DNA from: Caryophanales bacterium UBA4100
Lineage (GTDB): Bacteria; Bacillota; Bacilli; Paenibacillales; UBA4045
Direction of reading: 5' to 3'
Length of the DNA stretch: 21,308 nucleotides
Assembly (NCBI GenBank): GCA_002383285.1
Contig: DFXU01000091.1
Location: forward strand, 1-21,308
Position 1 is the first letter of the stretch; every line of letters starts with the position of its first letter. The translations under genes and the position numbers were made by a program. This document shows positions 7,972 to 15,377 of the stretch, piece by piece. The notes below the pieces were generated by a model. It saw nothing but the letters and a program-made list of their open reading frames with translations, was not told where the DNA came from and did no database searches.

Positions 7972-10272
7972 TTATGGTATCGAAATCTTGTACTTTACAC
8001 CTCCACCAATCGTTGTTATTAATTCTAGCTGTCCATTCAAATACAGAATGCGGCCCCTCATCTGCTCCATACCTATGCCTGAGCCGCCGATCTCCCTTGT
8101 CGCCGCAGTCTCATTCTCGAATCCAACACCGTTATCCTCATAGACGAGTGTGAATATATTGTTAGGGGCAAGCATGCTTATATTAACCACACTTGCTTGT
8201 GAATGCTTCTTAGCATTGTTAATTAATTCTTGAATGATCCTAAATATGTGTTTTTTGAATTCTAAATCCTTTTGTTCTATTCGCTTAGCTGCAGGATCTA
8301 TGTGGAATGAAATCGTGAAGGGACTGTGATAAACTTCCTTATCTATTAGCTTCTGTACGGTATGTATAAGCCCTGTTTCTTTTAACAAATATGGATTTAA
8401 CTCGAAGCAGCTTTGACGCAGGCTTGTATTGATTAGCTCGATGAAATTAACCATACTATCCATCTGCTGGCGATCGTCCTGACTTAATATATACTTATCT
8501 ATGACATTCGCAAACCTTTGCTTAAGGAAGAATAGATCCTGCATCGTTGTATCGTGAAGATCCATCGCGATGCGCATTCGCTCCTCCTCCTGCAGCTCGA
8601 ACATTAGCTTGCGAAACCACTGAATATCTTGGGCTTCATGCTCATTCGGAAGCTGCGAAGCCATCTGCTGTAGGCTCAGTCGCAGTTTACGAATTAAGTG
8701 AAGATTGTCCAAGCTAACCGCGAGATACGTAGTTATTAATTTAAGCCATTGAATTTCTTCCCGACCTAACCGTGTATTGGTTTTCTTGCGGGTTAGAATT
8801 AAGTAGCTTGTATAATCCTCATGATGATTGATTTCAATGCAAGTGTGCATGGGGTGATGTTCATTCGGGTTAATGATGAGTGGTTCTATCTCTGTATTGT
8901 CAATAATCCCTTTAGAGATTATCTCCATATTATGCCCCTGCCTAAATACGATAGCTCCTCCCTTGACCTCAAGGGTTTCAATAATATCGCCCAATATAAC
9001 ATCCTCGAATTCACGATAGCTAGATATCGATTCTAGATTTTTGGATATCTTCTTCAACGCAGCCTTTAAGATAAATCTCCTCGGGAACATAAACCCTTCA
9101 AATTGCATAGTGAGATATTCCATGGAATATAAAATGATGGACACCAAGATGCTAGAAGAGAGGAATAAGAATATCATTTGTCCGATTTCAACGTTATTAA
9201 GGTAAATTAGAGTATAGGTAATGGTAAAGAGTGAGCATGGAATAATTGAGAGCAGTAAGGCAAAGGTGAATCTTCTTAGGACTATTCCAATATCATATAT
9301 TTGATCAGTAGCAATGAGATAAGCGAATGATAGAGGGAAGACTATTGCGAATGCACTAGTATACTCGGGGATAATTAGACTTTCTCCAGTGATGAGATCT
9401 GGTATAAATGACAAAAATATAACGGGTAGGAATGAAATCATTAAAGATAACCATACTGTTCTTAACACCGTAGAGAAATAAGTTTGATCCTTTCGGTGCT
9501 TGAAGTACAGAATCATTAAAATGACCAAATTAATAATAAATCCTAGAGAAAAGAAAAGAAGTATGATCGTTCCGCTGTAATTATAAACCATATATGCAAG
9601 TGTAGGGGTGAAATACAACGTCTTAGTCAATGCTCCTACAATAACTACACCATATAAATACTTTAGTACTTTTCTTGGCAATATGATATTTCCCTTCTCC
9701 TCTAAAAAAACAACCAAGAAATGATAAAGAATAACCGGCAATACACTCATAAAACTAGTAATCAATATCTTCCCAAGCTCATCTCCCCGAATGGATGCTC
9801 CCATACTAATATATATAGATCCACCAGCCAAGAACACGAGTGATAGTAGCTGTGCTGATTTAGATATTCTCAATTTCACGAATAAGACTAGAGCCATCAG
9901 CATGCAGAATAGTCCTGAAAATAATTGGAGTAAGTCATGATTTGTATGCCTTCTATCTTCTATATTTATAGTAAAGATTGACCCATTTCTTGAAAGTATG
10001 ATTTGTTCAGCTTGTTCGATAATTCTCCATTTCTGTATGGAAACAACGATATCCGGATGTTGTCCATCAACTAAGAGTATTCGATCGCCAGCTTTTATGT
10101 CCAAGCTCGTACTTGAGCTGTTTGTTTCTAATTGGTTAACAATCCATTCATTGTGATTATTCGGCTCCAGTCTTATTCCGATGTAAGGATATTGATAAGT
10201 TATGAATAAACACCAGAATAGTGAAGTTATAAGTAAAGCTATTAAAATCCACTTAATTGTAATTAATTTCAT
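7972..10272 (-). CDS. comP: ComP-type membrane histidine kinase
   Basis: This 766-residue protein is very close to the length of B. subtilis ComP (769). It has one N-terminal membrane segment (about 7-26), then an extracytoplasmic PDZ-like region (about 27-105, with IKAGDRILLVDG), then roughly eight more membrane segments up to about residue 390. The cytoplasmic part has a GAF-like stretch with the ComP-like string TRLGREEIQWLK, and a HisKA_3 dimerisation domain with RIAMDLHDTTMQDLFFLK, giving H573 as the phosphorylated His. The C-terminal ATPase domain shows ELINNAKKH (N box), YEDNGVGF and GGSGIGMEQMRGR. It should sense the modified pheromone at the membrane and phosphorylate ComA. GGAG lies 7 bases upstream of the ATG. 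It is the first gene of comP-comA-comQ and divergent from the comX-like gene. Confidence 0.92.
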   Translation of the reverse strand: MKLITIKWILIALLITSLFWCLFITYQYPYIGIRLEPNNHNEWIVNQLETNSSSTSLDIKAGDRILLVDGQHPDIVVSIQKWRIIEQAEQIILSRNGSIFTINIEDRRHTNHDLLQLFSGLFCMLMALVLFVKLRISKSAQLLSLVFLAGGSIYISMGASIRGDELGKILITSFMSVLPVILYHFLVVFLEEKGNIILPRKVLKYLYGVVIVGALTKTLYFTPTLAYMVYNYSGTIILLFFSLGFIINLVILMILYFKHRKDQTYFSTVLRTVWLSLMISFLPVIFLSFIPDLITGESLIIPEYTSAFAIVFPLSFAYLIATDQIYDIGIVLRRFTFALLLSIIPCSLFTITYTLIYLNNVEIGQMIFLFLSSSILVSIILYSMEYLTMQFEGFMFPRRFILKAALKKISKNLESISSYREFEDVILGDIIETLEVKGGAIVFRQGHNMEIISKGIIDNTEIEPLIINPNEHHPMHTCIEINHHEDYTSYLILTRKKTNTRLGREEIQWLKLITTYLAVSLDNLHLIRKLRLSLQQMASQLPNEHEAQDIQWFRKLMFELQEEERMRIAMDLHDTTMQDLFFLKQRFANVIDKYILSQDDRQQMDSMVNFIELINTSLRQSCFELNPYLLKETGLIHTVQKLIDKEVYHSPFTISFHIDPAAKRIEQKDLEFKKHIFRIIQELINNAKKHSQASVVNISMLAPNNIFTLVYEDNGVGFENETAATREIGGSGIGMEQMRGRILYLNGQLELITTIGGGVKYKISIP

Positions 10273-10298
10273 ATTCTCACTCCAAAGTTACATAAATT

Positions 10299-10307
10299 TG
10301 GTATAAT
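10299..10307 (+). promoter_or_regulatory. Extended -10 promoter of the comX-like gene
   Basis: TGG-TATAAT (TG at 10299-10300, TATAAT at 10302-10307) matches an extended -10 element perfectly. No good -35 is present, which extended -10 promoters tolerate. The divergent comP start is 35 bases to the left, so the two transcription units share a 73-bp control region. Confidence 0.6.
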
Positions 10308-10345
10308 AACAATTAAGAACTATTTCTAAGAAGGGGGGTGAGCCG

Positions 10346-10540
10346 ATGTCTACTATTCAATTGTCTCCTGAGTTACATATTGCTGTTAAATGGAACAAAG
10401 AAAGTGCCTTAAAAGATGCGTCATTTGTTGTTCGATCTCTATCATCCATGTTATCTACAACAGAGTCTAAAGCTTTGTCAAATGTATTCAGCAACAAAGG
10501 TAAGAAAGAACAAGAAGAGCCAATGACTTCTTGGACCTAA
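10346..10540 (+). CDS. comX: ComX-like prepheromone candidate
   Basis: This 64-residue peptide starts MSTIQLSPELHIAVKW and ends KKEQEEPMTSWT. The penultimate Trp (W63) sits in a P-M-T-S-W context similar to the mature B. subtilis 168 pheromone ADPITRQWGD, whose Trp is isoprenylated by ComQ. Length and position fit a ComX precursor, and ComQ, ComP and ComA genes lie directly beside it. The N-terminal part does not match the usual ComX leader pattern as I know it, so the call rests on the C-terminus and context. A strong AAGGGGGGTGA precedes the ATG and a perfect terminator follows. In known loci comX lies between comQ and comP on the same strand, whereas here it is inverted. Alternatively it could be an unrelated small secreted peptide. 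Confidence 0.6.
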   Translation: MSTIQLSPELHIAVKWNKESALKDASFVVRSLSSMLSTTESKALSNVFSNKGKKEQEEPMTSWT

Positions 10541-10560
10541 TAAGGAGTACTTCATTCACC

Positions 10561-10599
10561 AGAGACTACGTTAGTTTATACTAACGTAGTCTCTTTTTA
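10561..10599 (+). terminator. Rho-independent terminator of the comX-like gene
   Basis: AGAGACTACGTTAG (10561-10574) pairs perfectly over 14 bp with CTAACGTAGTCTCT (10581-10594) around the loop TTTATA, followed by a T-run. It isolates the pheromone gene as a monocistronic unit. Confidence 0.95.
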
Positions 10600-10634
10600 T
10601 TGGTAGTAAACAATCGTGAACTAGTGTAAACAAA

Positions 10635-10697
10635 AGCGCAATATCATCATGCATCACCATGCAAAATTATTGTTACTTGATGCAAGTGATTTGCGCT
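10635..10697. repeat. Nested inverted repeats upstream of the 69-codon gene and sda
   Basis: Outer arms AGCGCAA (10635-10641) and TTGCGCT (10691-10697) are perfect 7-bp inverted repeats. Inside lie ATGCAT-CACC-ATGCAA (10649-10664), a dyad with a 4-base spacer, and ACTTG-ATG-CAAGT (10675-10687), a perfect 13-bp dyad. TGCATCA and its complement also recur symmetrically. The hexamer-N4-hexamer shape recalls a ComA box (TTGCGG-N4-CCGCAA), but the bases differ. The GCGC arms also resemble the repeat at 14844-14989, so this may instead be a member of a dispersed repeat family. Confidence 0.5.
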
Positions 10698-10762
10698 GTA
10701 ACCTTACATGATTCATTATATGATAATAGTATAAATTTGGAAAGTCAGGAGTGAGTTATCAT

Positions 10763-10972
10763 ATGGACATAACAGATCCAGATAACAGCCAATATTTTCA
10801 ATTAGCTATAAGTACGGTATTCTATTTAAATAGAGATCATATTCATATACATATGGATGAATTCGGCAAACAATCATTAATAGAGAATATGTCCTCAGAG
10901 ATCATGTCCAGAGCTCAAAAATTCAAGCTGTTAACAACTAGCGTGGAAGAGTTGCAATTAGATAATGTTTAA
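10763..10972 (+). CDS. Small hypothetical protein, 69 residues
   Basis: I do not recognise this protein. It is soluble, has no signal peptide or membrane segment, carries a His-rich stretch (DHIHIHMD), and looks helical in the second half (SLIENMSSEIMSRAQKF). An in-frame GTG at 10751 would extend it by four residues, but it abuts the AGGA. The ATG at 10763 has AGGAG 8 bases upstream and is preferred. It is probably co-transcribed with the Sda-like gene, whose ribosome site starts right at its stop codon. Confidence 0.7.
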   Translation: MDITDPDNSQYFQLAISTVFYLNRDHIHIHMDEFGKQSLIENMSSEIMSRAQKFKLLTTSVEELQLDNV

Positions 10973-10987
10973 AGGAGAACTATTCGC

Positions 10988-11161
10988 ATGGAATCATTGC
11001 CTGACGCTTGGCTTGTGGATACCTACTTCGAGTCCATATTATACAAGCTAGACGAACCTTTTATAGATATGCTGCTGATGGAGATATTAAGAAGAAAGAT
11101 CCCAATAGTGCAAGTTGAGAATCTAGACTATGCTTTACCTTATCTACAGAGTGATTTGTGA
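10988..11161 (+). CDS. sda: Sda-like sporulation histidine kinase inhibitor
   Basis: This 57-residue protein has the Sda pattern. LPDAWLVDTYFES, then LDEPFIDMLLMEILRR, lines up with B. subtilis Sda (LSDELLIESYFKA, then LNRDFIELIENEIKRR): two short helices forming an antiparallel hairpin. Sda binds the dimerisation domain of sporulation kinases such as KinA and blocks phosphate flow to Spo0A when replication is disturbed. Here a tail of about 15 residues follows the conserved core. AAAGGAGAA lies just upstream of the ATG, and the gene follows the 69-codon gene by 15 bases. Its place beside a ComP/ComA locus raises the possibility that it acts on another kinase, but that is speculation. Confidence 0.72.
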   Translation: MESLPDAWLVDTYFESILYKLDEPFIDMLLMEILRRKIPIVQVENLDYALPYLQSDL

Positions 11162-11166
11162 CAGCA

Positions 11167-11196
11167 TTGTCCATTTACCCAATTATAGGCTATAAT
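11167..11196 (+). promoter_or_regulatory. Promoter of ppaC
   Basis: TTGTCC (11167-11172) and TATAAT (11191-11196) are separated by 18 bases. The -10 is perfect and the -35 matches 4 of 6 positions. The promoter lies about 50 bases before the start codon. Confidence 0.65.
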
Positions 11197-11247
11197 CTAG
11201 ATTGAGATTTACCTATAACGGGATCATAGATGGAGGAAAGTAACTTT

Positions 11248-12180
11248 ATGGAAAAAGTATTGATTTTTGGTCATAAGAATCCTGACACAGATACAATCTG
11301 CTCTGCGATTGTATATGCAAACTTAAAAGCACAATTGGGCTATGATGTTGAGCCTGTTCGTCTTGGCACTATTAGTGGCGAGACTCAATTCGTACTGGAT
11401 CACTTCCAAGTAGTAGCCCCGCGTCTGGTTGAAACAGTTGCTAATGAAACGAAGAATGTCATTCTTGTTGACCACAACGAACGCCAACAAAGTGTAAGCG
11501 ATATTGATCAGGTAACTGTTCTTGAGGTTATTGATCATCATCGCATAGCTAACTTCGAGACGAGTGGACCTTTATATTATCGTGCTGAGCCAGTTGGCTG
11601 CACAGCTACGATTCTTCGTAAGATGTTCATTGAGAATGGAATCGATATCTCCAAGGCTATGGCTGGATTAATGGTATCTGCGATTATATCTGATACCTTG
11701 CTATTGAAATCACCAACCTGCACAGAGCAAGATGTGGTAGCGGCTCAAGCATTAGCTAAGCTTGCTGGAGTAAATTTAGACAGCTATGGTTTTGATATGC
11801 TAAAGGCTGGAGCAGATTTAAGTGACAAGTCAATTGGCGAATTAATTTCCTTAGATGCCAAGGAATTTCAGATGGGCACTTACAAGGTAGAAATTGCCCA
11901 AGTCAATGCGGTTGATACGAACGATATACTTGGACGGCAAGCTGAACTAGAAAGTGCACTTCATGGTATCATTGCTGAGAAGGGATTGGATTTATTCTTA
12001 TTCGTTGTCACAGATATCCTTAATAATGATTCTGTTGCATTAGCTCTTGGCGGCAAAACTGCGGCTGTAGAGCAAGCATATAACGTGAATTTAGTGGATA
12101 ACAAAGCGATCCTTAAAGGCGTGGTCTCTCGTAAATTGCAGATTGTACCTGTGTTGACGGATACCCTAAGTAAAGCTTAG
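11248..12180 (+). CDS. ppaC: Manganese-dependent inorganic pyrophosphatase (family II)
   Basis: This 310-residue cytoplasmic enzyme hydrolyses pyrophosphate to two phosphates and so drives biosynthetic reactions. The DHH-family metal ligands are clear: H9 and D13/D15 in FGHKNPDTDT, D75 in ILVDHNE, and H97/H98 in the DHH motif VIDHHRI. The C-terminal substrate motif reads SRKLQ (294-298), where Bacillus and Streptococcus family II enzymes have SRKKQ. R295 and K296 are kept, and the second Lys is Leu. The sequence otherwise matches B. subtilis PpaC closely along its length. I chose the ATG at 11248 because GGAGG lies 11 bases upstream and the family starts MEKxLIFGH. The in-frame ATG at 11230 overlaps that ribosome site. 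Confidence 0.97.
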   Translation: MEKVLIFGHKNPDTDTICSAIVYANLKAQLGYDVEPVRLGTISGETQFVLDHFQVVAPRLVETVANETKNVILVDHNERQQSVSDIDQVTVLEVIDHHRIANFETSGPLYYRAEPVGCTATILRKMFIENGIDISKAMAGLMVSAIISDTLLLKSPTCTEQDVVAAQALAKLAGVNLDSYGFDMLKAGADLSDKSIGELISLDAKEFQMGTYKVEIAQVNAVDTNDILGRQAELESALHGIIAEKGLDLFLFVVTDILNNDSVALALGGKTAAVEQAYNVNLVDNKAILKGVVSRKLQIVPVLTDTLSKA

Positions 12181-12197
12181 GTTCCATTATGACCAAT

Positions 12198-12240
12198 AAA
12201 GCGTCATTCGTTGATAGTATATCGACGAATGACGCTTTTT
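12198..12240. terminator. Rho-independent terminator after ppaC, shared with the convergent gene
   Basis: AAAGCGTCATTCGT (12198-12211) pairs with ACGAATGACGCTTT (12225-12238), and a GATA/TATC inner pair extends the stem. A T-run follows to 12240. It lies between two convergent genes. Confidence 0.93.
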
Positions 12241-12254
12241 AATTGCTTGTAAGT

Positions 12255-13448
12255 CTATTCATACGTATCTTCAATAAGATCGATAGCAGCCGAAAATTCA
12301 TCAACAGCTTTCTCCAAAGCTTCAATCCAGCCAATCATCTGCTGCTCATTGTGAGGATGGTAGGCTAATTGATAACGATATTCGTCCAATTGCTTCATCA
12401 TTGTATGCAGATCGATCTTCAACGTAGCAACCACGTTAGGGAAGCTTGGACGCTTCGCCCTCATCCGCTCAGGTAAAGGGTAGGCTTCGGAAGCCTCGGA
12501 AGGCTCTGCAATCTCCCAGTGACTCGATCCTGCAGATGCTACAAATTTGAATGCTGCAGTCGACTCAGCTTCCTGCTCCGTATGAATATCCGATGAGTTG
12601 GCCTCAGGATTAGAAATTTTCTTCTGGACCTCTATAGTTTCATGAGAAATCTCGATATCATTGTCATCATCAACCTCATAGAATACTGCGATATCATGCT
12701 TTTCCTGATAAACCTCTGTCTCATAGAATACTTCTATCACCTTTGCAGGTTTAGCCTCAGAGGTTTCATCCACAGGTTCGTCCATAGGTTCATCCACAGG
12801 TGCAGTTTCATAGAAAACGACTTGATCCTTTTTCTCTGCTCCTGTCGAAAACCTTATCTCTGTTAACATATCCATTTCCCTAAACGAGTCTGGAGACTTA
12901 AATTCAATGGTGTCGAAGGTTTCAACCTCAGCCTCAGTGTAAACTTTAACTGAAGGAGGTGCAGGTGTAGGAGTGATCGCTGCTTCAGTAGGCTGCTTAG
13001 GCTGCTTAGGCTTCCTGGCCAGTCGGCTAATCATCTCGTCCATCCATTCCTCGGACTCCTGGATTTTCTGTAGATGCTCGGAATGAATCGATTGTTCCTT
13101 AGGAGGCTCATTCGATTTCTTAGTGGAGGGAGATTCTGCGAATGTATGATCTTCCTCATATGTGTTACTATCTAGTTGTGCGATACTTTTCGTAGGCTCT
13201 ATGGGTGCTTTCCTAACATACAGTCCGTCCGTACAGCTTTCAGTGAAGTAGAAGACGATCATCTCATTATATTCAATTAAATCCAACGCACGTTCGAAGC
13301 ACGGTTCTTCCATAAAGTGGTCGATCATTCTATTAATCTCTGTATAGCTACTATCATTGTAATATTGTTGTTTGATCACTGTACCAGCCAGCTTATAATC
13401 GCAATGACGTAACTTGGATTTCAGCTTCATCTTCTTAAATGGATTCAA
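12255..13448 (-). CDS. Hypothetical acidic protein with VFYE repeats, 397 residues
   Basis: I do not recognise this protein. The start is taken as TTG at 13448, because GAGGGGAG lies 8 bases upstream. A further in-frame TTG at 13466 overlaps that site. The N-terminal 75 residues (NPFKKMKLKSKLRHCDYKLA to VFYFTES) look folded. The middle (about 80-310) is long, acidic, rich in Pro, Glu and Ser and probably disordered. It carries three spaced repeats, QVVFYETAPV, IEVFYETEVY and IAVFYEVDDD, plus a related VFYF at the N-terminal domain. A helical C-terminal segment (about 340-397, TLKIDLHTMMKQLDEYRYQL onward) closes the protein. There is no signal peptide or membrane segment. It is divergent from the MFS transporter gene and convergent with ppaC. 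A scaffold or regulatory role is possible but unsupported. Confidence 0.8.
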   Translation of the reverse strand: MNPFKKMKLKSKLRHCDYKLAGTVIKQQYYNDSSYTEINRMIDHFMEEPCFERALDLIEYNEMIVFYFTESCTDGLYVRKAPIEPTKSIAQLDSNTYEEDHTFAESPSTKKSNEPPKEQSIHSEHLQKIQESEEWMDEMISRLARKPKQPKQPTEAAITPTPAPPSVKVYTEAEVETFDTIEFKSPDSFREMDMLTEIRFSTGAEKKDQVVFYETAPVDEPMDEPVDETSEAKPAKVIEVFYETEVYQEKHDIAVFYEVDDDNDIEISHETIEVQKKISNPEANSSDIHTEQEAESTAAFKFVASAGSSHWEIAEPSEASEAYPLPERMRAKRPSFPNVVATLKIDLHTMMKQLDEYRYQLAYHPHNEQQMIGWIEALEKAVDEFSAAIDLIEDTYE

Positions 13449-13594
13449 TGAATATTCTCCCCTCAATTACTCTAAACCGAGTCCCTGATGCTCTTATTCT
13501 CATATTATATCAAACTCTGGAGAATTATCACTATGATATGATGTTATTATACGAATACATATGGAAAAACTCTACAGTGAGAAGGTTGATTGTG

Positions 13595-14800
13595 ATGGCA
13601 GCTTCTACTAACGAACACACAAGGGCATCCGTATTGAATATGAAATGGTTTATGTTCTTTATCTTCGGGACGGTTTCTGTATTAATGACCTTCTTCCCGA
13701 TCTATTTGCAACACCTCAGTTTTCAGAAATCGGCAATTGGAATGATGATGGCAGCAGGACCCCTAGTGTCGATTGTTGCAAACCCATTCTGGGCTTATTG
13801 GAGTGATCGTACACAAGACATTCGGCGAATTCTACTCATTATGCTGAGTGGGAATTTTTTAATTATTCTAGCCGTATTTCAATTAGAGCAATATGCTTGG
13901 GTGTATGGAGGGATGTTGGCTTTCTTCTTATTCCAAACTCCGATATTCTCACAAAGCTCTAGCTTGATCTTGGTCGCAATTGAAGGAACGAAGCATAAAT
14001 TTGGTTCATATCGAATATGGGGCTCACTAGGATGGGCGATTATGGCTATAGCGGCTGCACCGGTAATCGCTCTTGTAACCATTGATCGCTTATGGATCGT
14101 CTACTGTGGATTAATGCTCATATCCCTACTACTATGCTATCGCCTACCTCGAGCGAGTACGGAATCGCTTGTTCGAAGCAGCACGGGTTTTAAACAATTA
14201 CTCCGTAATGGGACCTTTATGATCTTCTTACTCATTAGTATATTGATTTCCACACCGCATGGCTTGAATGGTATGTTCGTAAGCATATATATTAAAGAAT
14301 TAGGTGGAGCCACCTGGTTAATTGGATTGTCCGCATTTCTTATGGCCATCTTCGAGGTGCCGGTGTTCTTATTGTTAGATCGTTATATGAAGAAGAGTTT
14401 ACAAACTATGCTTACTATACTTACGATAGTCAGTGGGATATATGCCCTCAGATGGTTGCTAATGTCTATGGTTACGGAACCATGGCAGATTATAGCACTA
14501 CAGGCTACACACGGAATTACCTTCGGTATTTATTTCTATATTGGTACGAATCTGACATCATTCTTCGTACCGCCATCCCTTAGAGCAACAGGACAATCTG
14601 CATATACAATTGCATGGAACGGGATAGCAGGAGTTATCGCAGGCTTCTTAGGCAGTCAATTTCTACAAGCTTTCGGCTACCAGACAACTTATCTAGGTGG
14701 CATGTTGCTGTCGCTTGTTGGCATGGTTTGTTTTATTTGGATGAGGTTTAGGATCAAGATTAAGAAAGAAGGAGTTAATGAGGTCGACCTCCATTCTTAA
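13595..14800 (+). CDS. Major facilitator superfamily transporter
   Basis: This 401-residue protein has about 12 hydrophobic segments. WAYWSDRTQDIRRIL after the second segment is the MFS loop 2-3 motif, and FGSYRIWGSLGWAI is characteristic of the MFS_1_like group that includes nucleoside and phenylpropionate proton symporters and relatives such as YwbF. It should be a secondary transporter in the cytoplasmic membrane, with unknown substrate. The ATG at 13595 was chosen because AGAAGG lies 9 bases upstream and MAASTNEHTRAS leads directly into the first membrane segment. An open frame extends back to 13439, but those 52 codons overlap the divergent gene's start and lack a ribosome site. No clear terminator follows. 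Confidence 0.87.
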   Translation: MAASTNEHTRASVLNMKWFMFFIFGTVSVLMTFFPIYLQHLSFQKSAIGMMMAAGPLVSIVANPFWAYWSDRTQDIRRILLIMLSGNFLIILAVFQLEQYAWVYGGMLAFFLFQTPIFSQSSSLILVAIEGTKHKFGSYRIWGSLGWAIMAIAAAPVIALVTIDRLWIVYCGLMLISLLLCYRLPRASTESLVRSSTGFKQLLRNGTFMIFLLISILISTPHGLNGMFVSIYIKELGGATWLIGLSAFLMAIFEVPVFLLLDRYMKKSLQTMLTILTIVSGIYALRWLLMSMVTEPWQIIALQATHGITFGIYFYIGTNLTSFFVPPSLRATGQSAYTIAWNGIAGVIAGFLGSQFLQAFGYQTTYLGGMLLSLVGMVCFIWMRFRIKIKKEGVNEVDLHS

Positions 14801-15377
14801 ATTATACCGATTATTCTTATATACATGCCGAGTAGAAGCAGTTTGTGGGATAGCGCTAGGTTTAGCGCTGCAGTTCCTTCTAGACTTCACTACTGCGCTG
14901 AAACTAGCGATATTGGGCATAATTATGGATATTAATGTGATTTAGCGAATTTGCATGACGTACTTGCGCTGGTTGCAGCGCTATCCACATGTAATTCAAG
15001 TTCCTATGATTGGATAAGTGGTATCAAAGGTAATGGCACATGAAAGGATAATCTACGCGGTTTCTTGTCGTATATTCCATCTTCATAAAAATGTGCAGGA
15101 TTAGAGATTGTTATGCGGATTGCGGATCGTAGAGCTGTTATATCGGTTTTCTTAACCTAATATCCCATTTCGCGGACACAGGACCCTTTTATGATAAAAA
15201 GAGTTGTTTTTCATACTCACATGAAACAATTAGCGGATCCTCCGTCCTCTCAGCTACTCTACTCATTTTAGTTAATAAATTCATGACAATAATATAATTA
15301 GCAGTCTATTGTTGTTTATTACCCAATTGTGCCAGAATAGGGAATGGGTTTCAAATCAAATTACTGGAGGTAACTGA
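14801..15377. other. 577-base intergenic stretch between the MFS and helicase genes
   Basis: I see no convincing gene on either strand. The left part (14844-14989) holds a palindromic repeat element described separately. The middle has tandem GCGGATTGCGGATC (15117-15130) and another GCGGATCC near 15232, which may be remnants of other intergenic repeats. The right part has a possible -10 TATAAT at 15293-15298 with only a weak -35 upstream, the best candidate promoter for the helicase gene. Confidence 0.5.
14844..14989. repeat. Palindromic intergenic repeat element with GCGCT hairpins
   Basis: The left end TGTGGGATAGCGCT (14844-14857) is matched inverted by AGCGCTATCCACA (14977-14989), with one base of difference. 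Moving inward, both ends continue with six variable bases and then AGCGC, so the terminal inverted repeats run to about 24 bases. Each GCGCT-N6-AGCGC unit can itself form a small hairpin (loops AGGTTT and GGTTGC). A central unit GCGCTGAAACTAGCG (14895-14909) recurs exactly at 17536-17550. It has no coding capacity. This looks like a REP- or MITE-like dispersed element. Confidence 0.6.

Noticed and set aside
8821..9036. Plus-strand ORF inside comP
   Set aside because: It lies entirely antisense to the well-supported ComP coding sequence and has no ribosome site or recognisable product.
10391..10393. Trp16 of the ComX-like peptide as the modified residue
   Set aside because: It lies in the predicted leader, far from the C-terminus. 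ComQ modifies a Trp within the C-terminal pheromone segment, so W63 is the better candidate.
13439..13594. N-terminal extension of the MFS transporter
   Set aside because: The 52 extra codons overlap the start and ribosome site of the divergent gene, lack a ribosome site of their own, and are not typical of MFS proteins.
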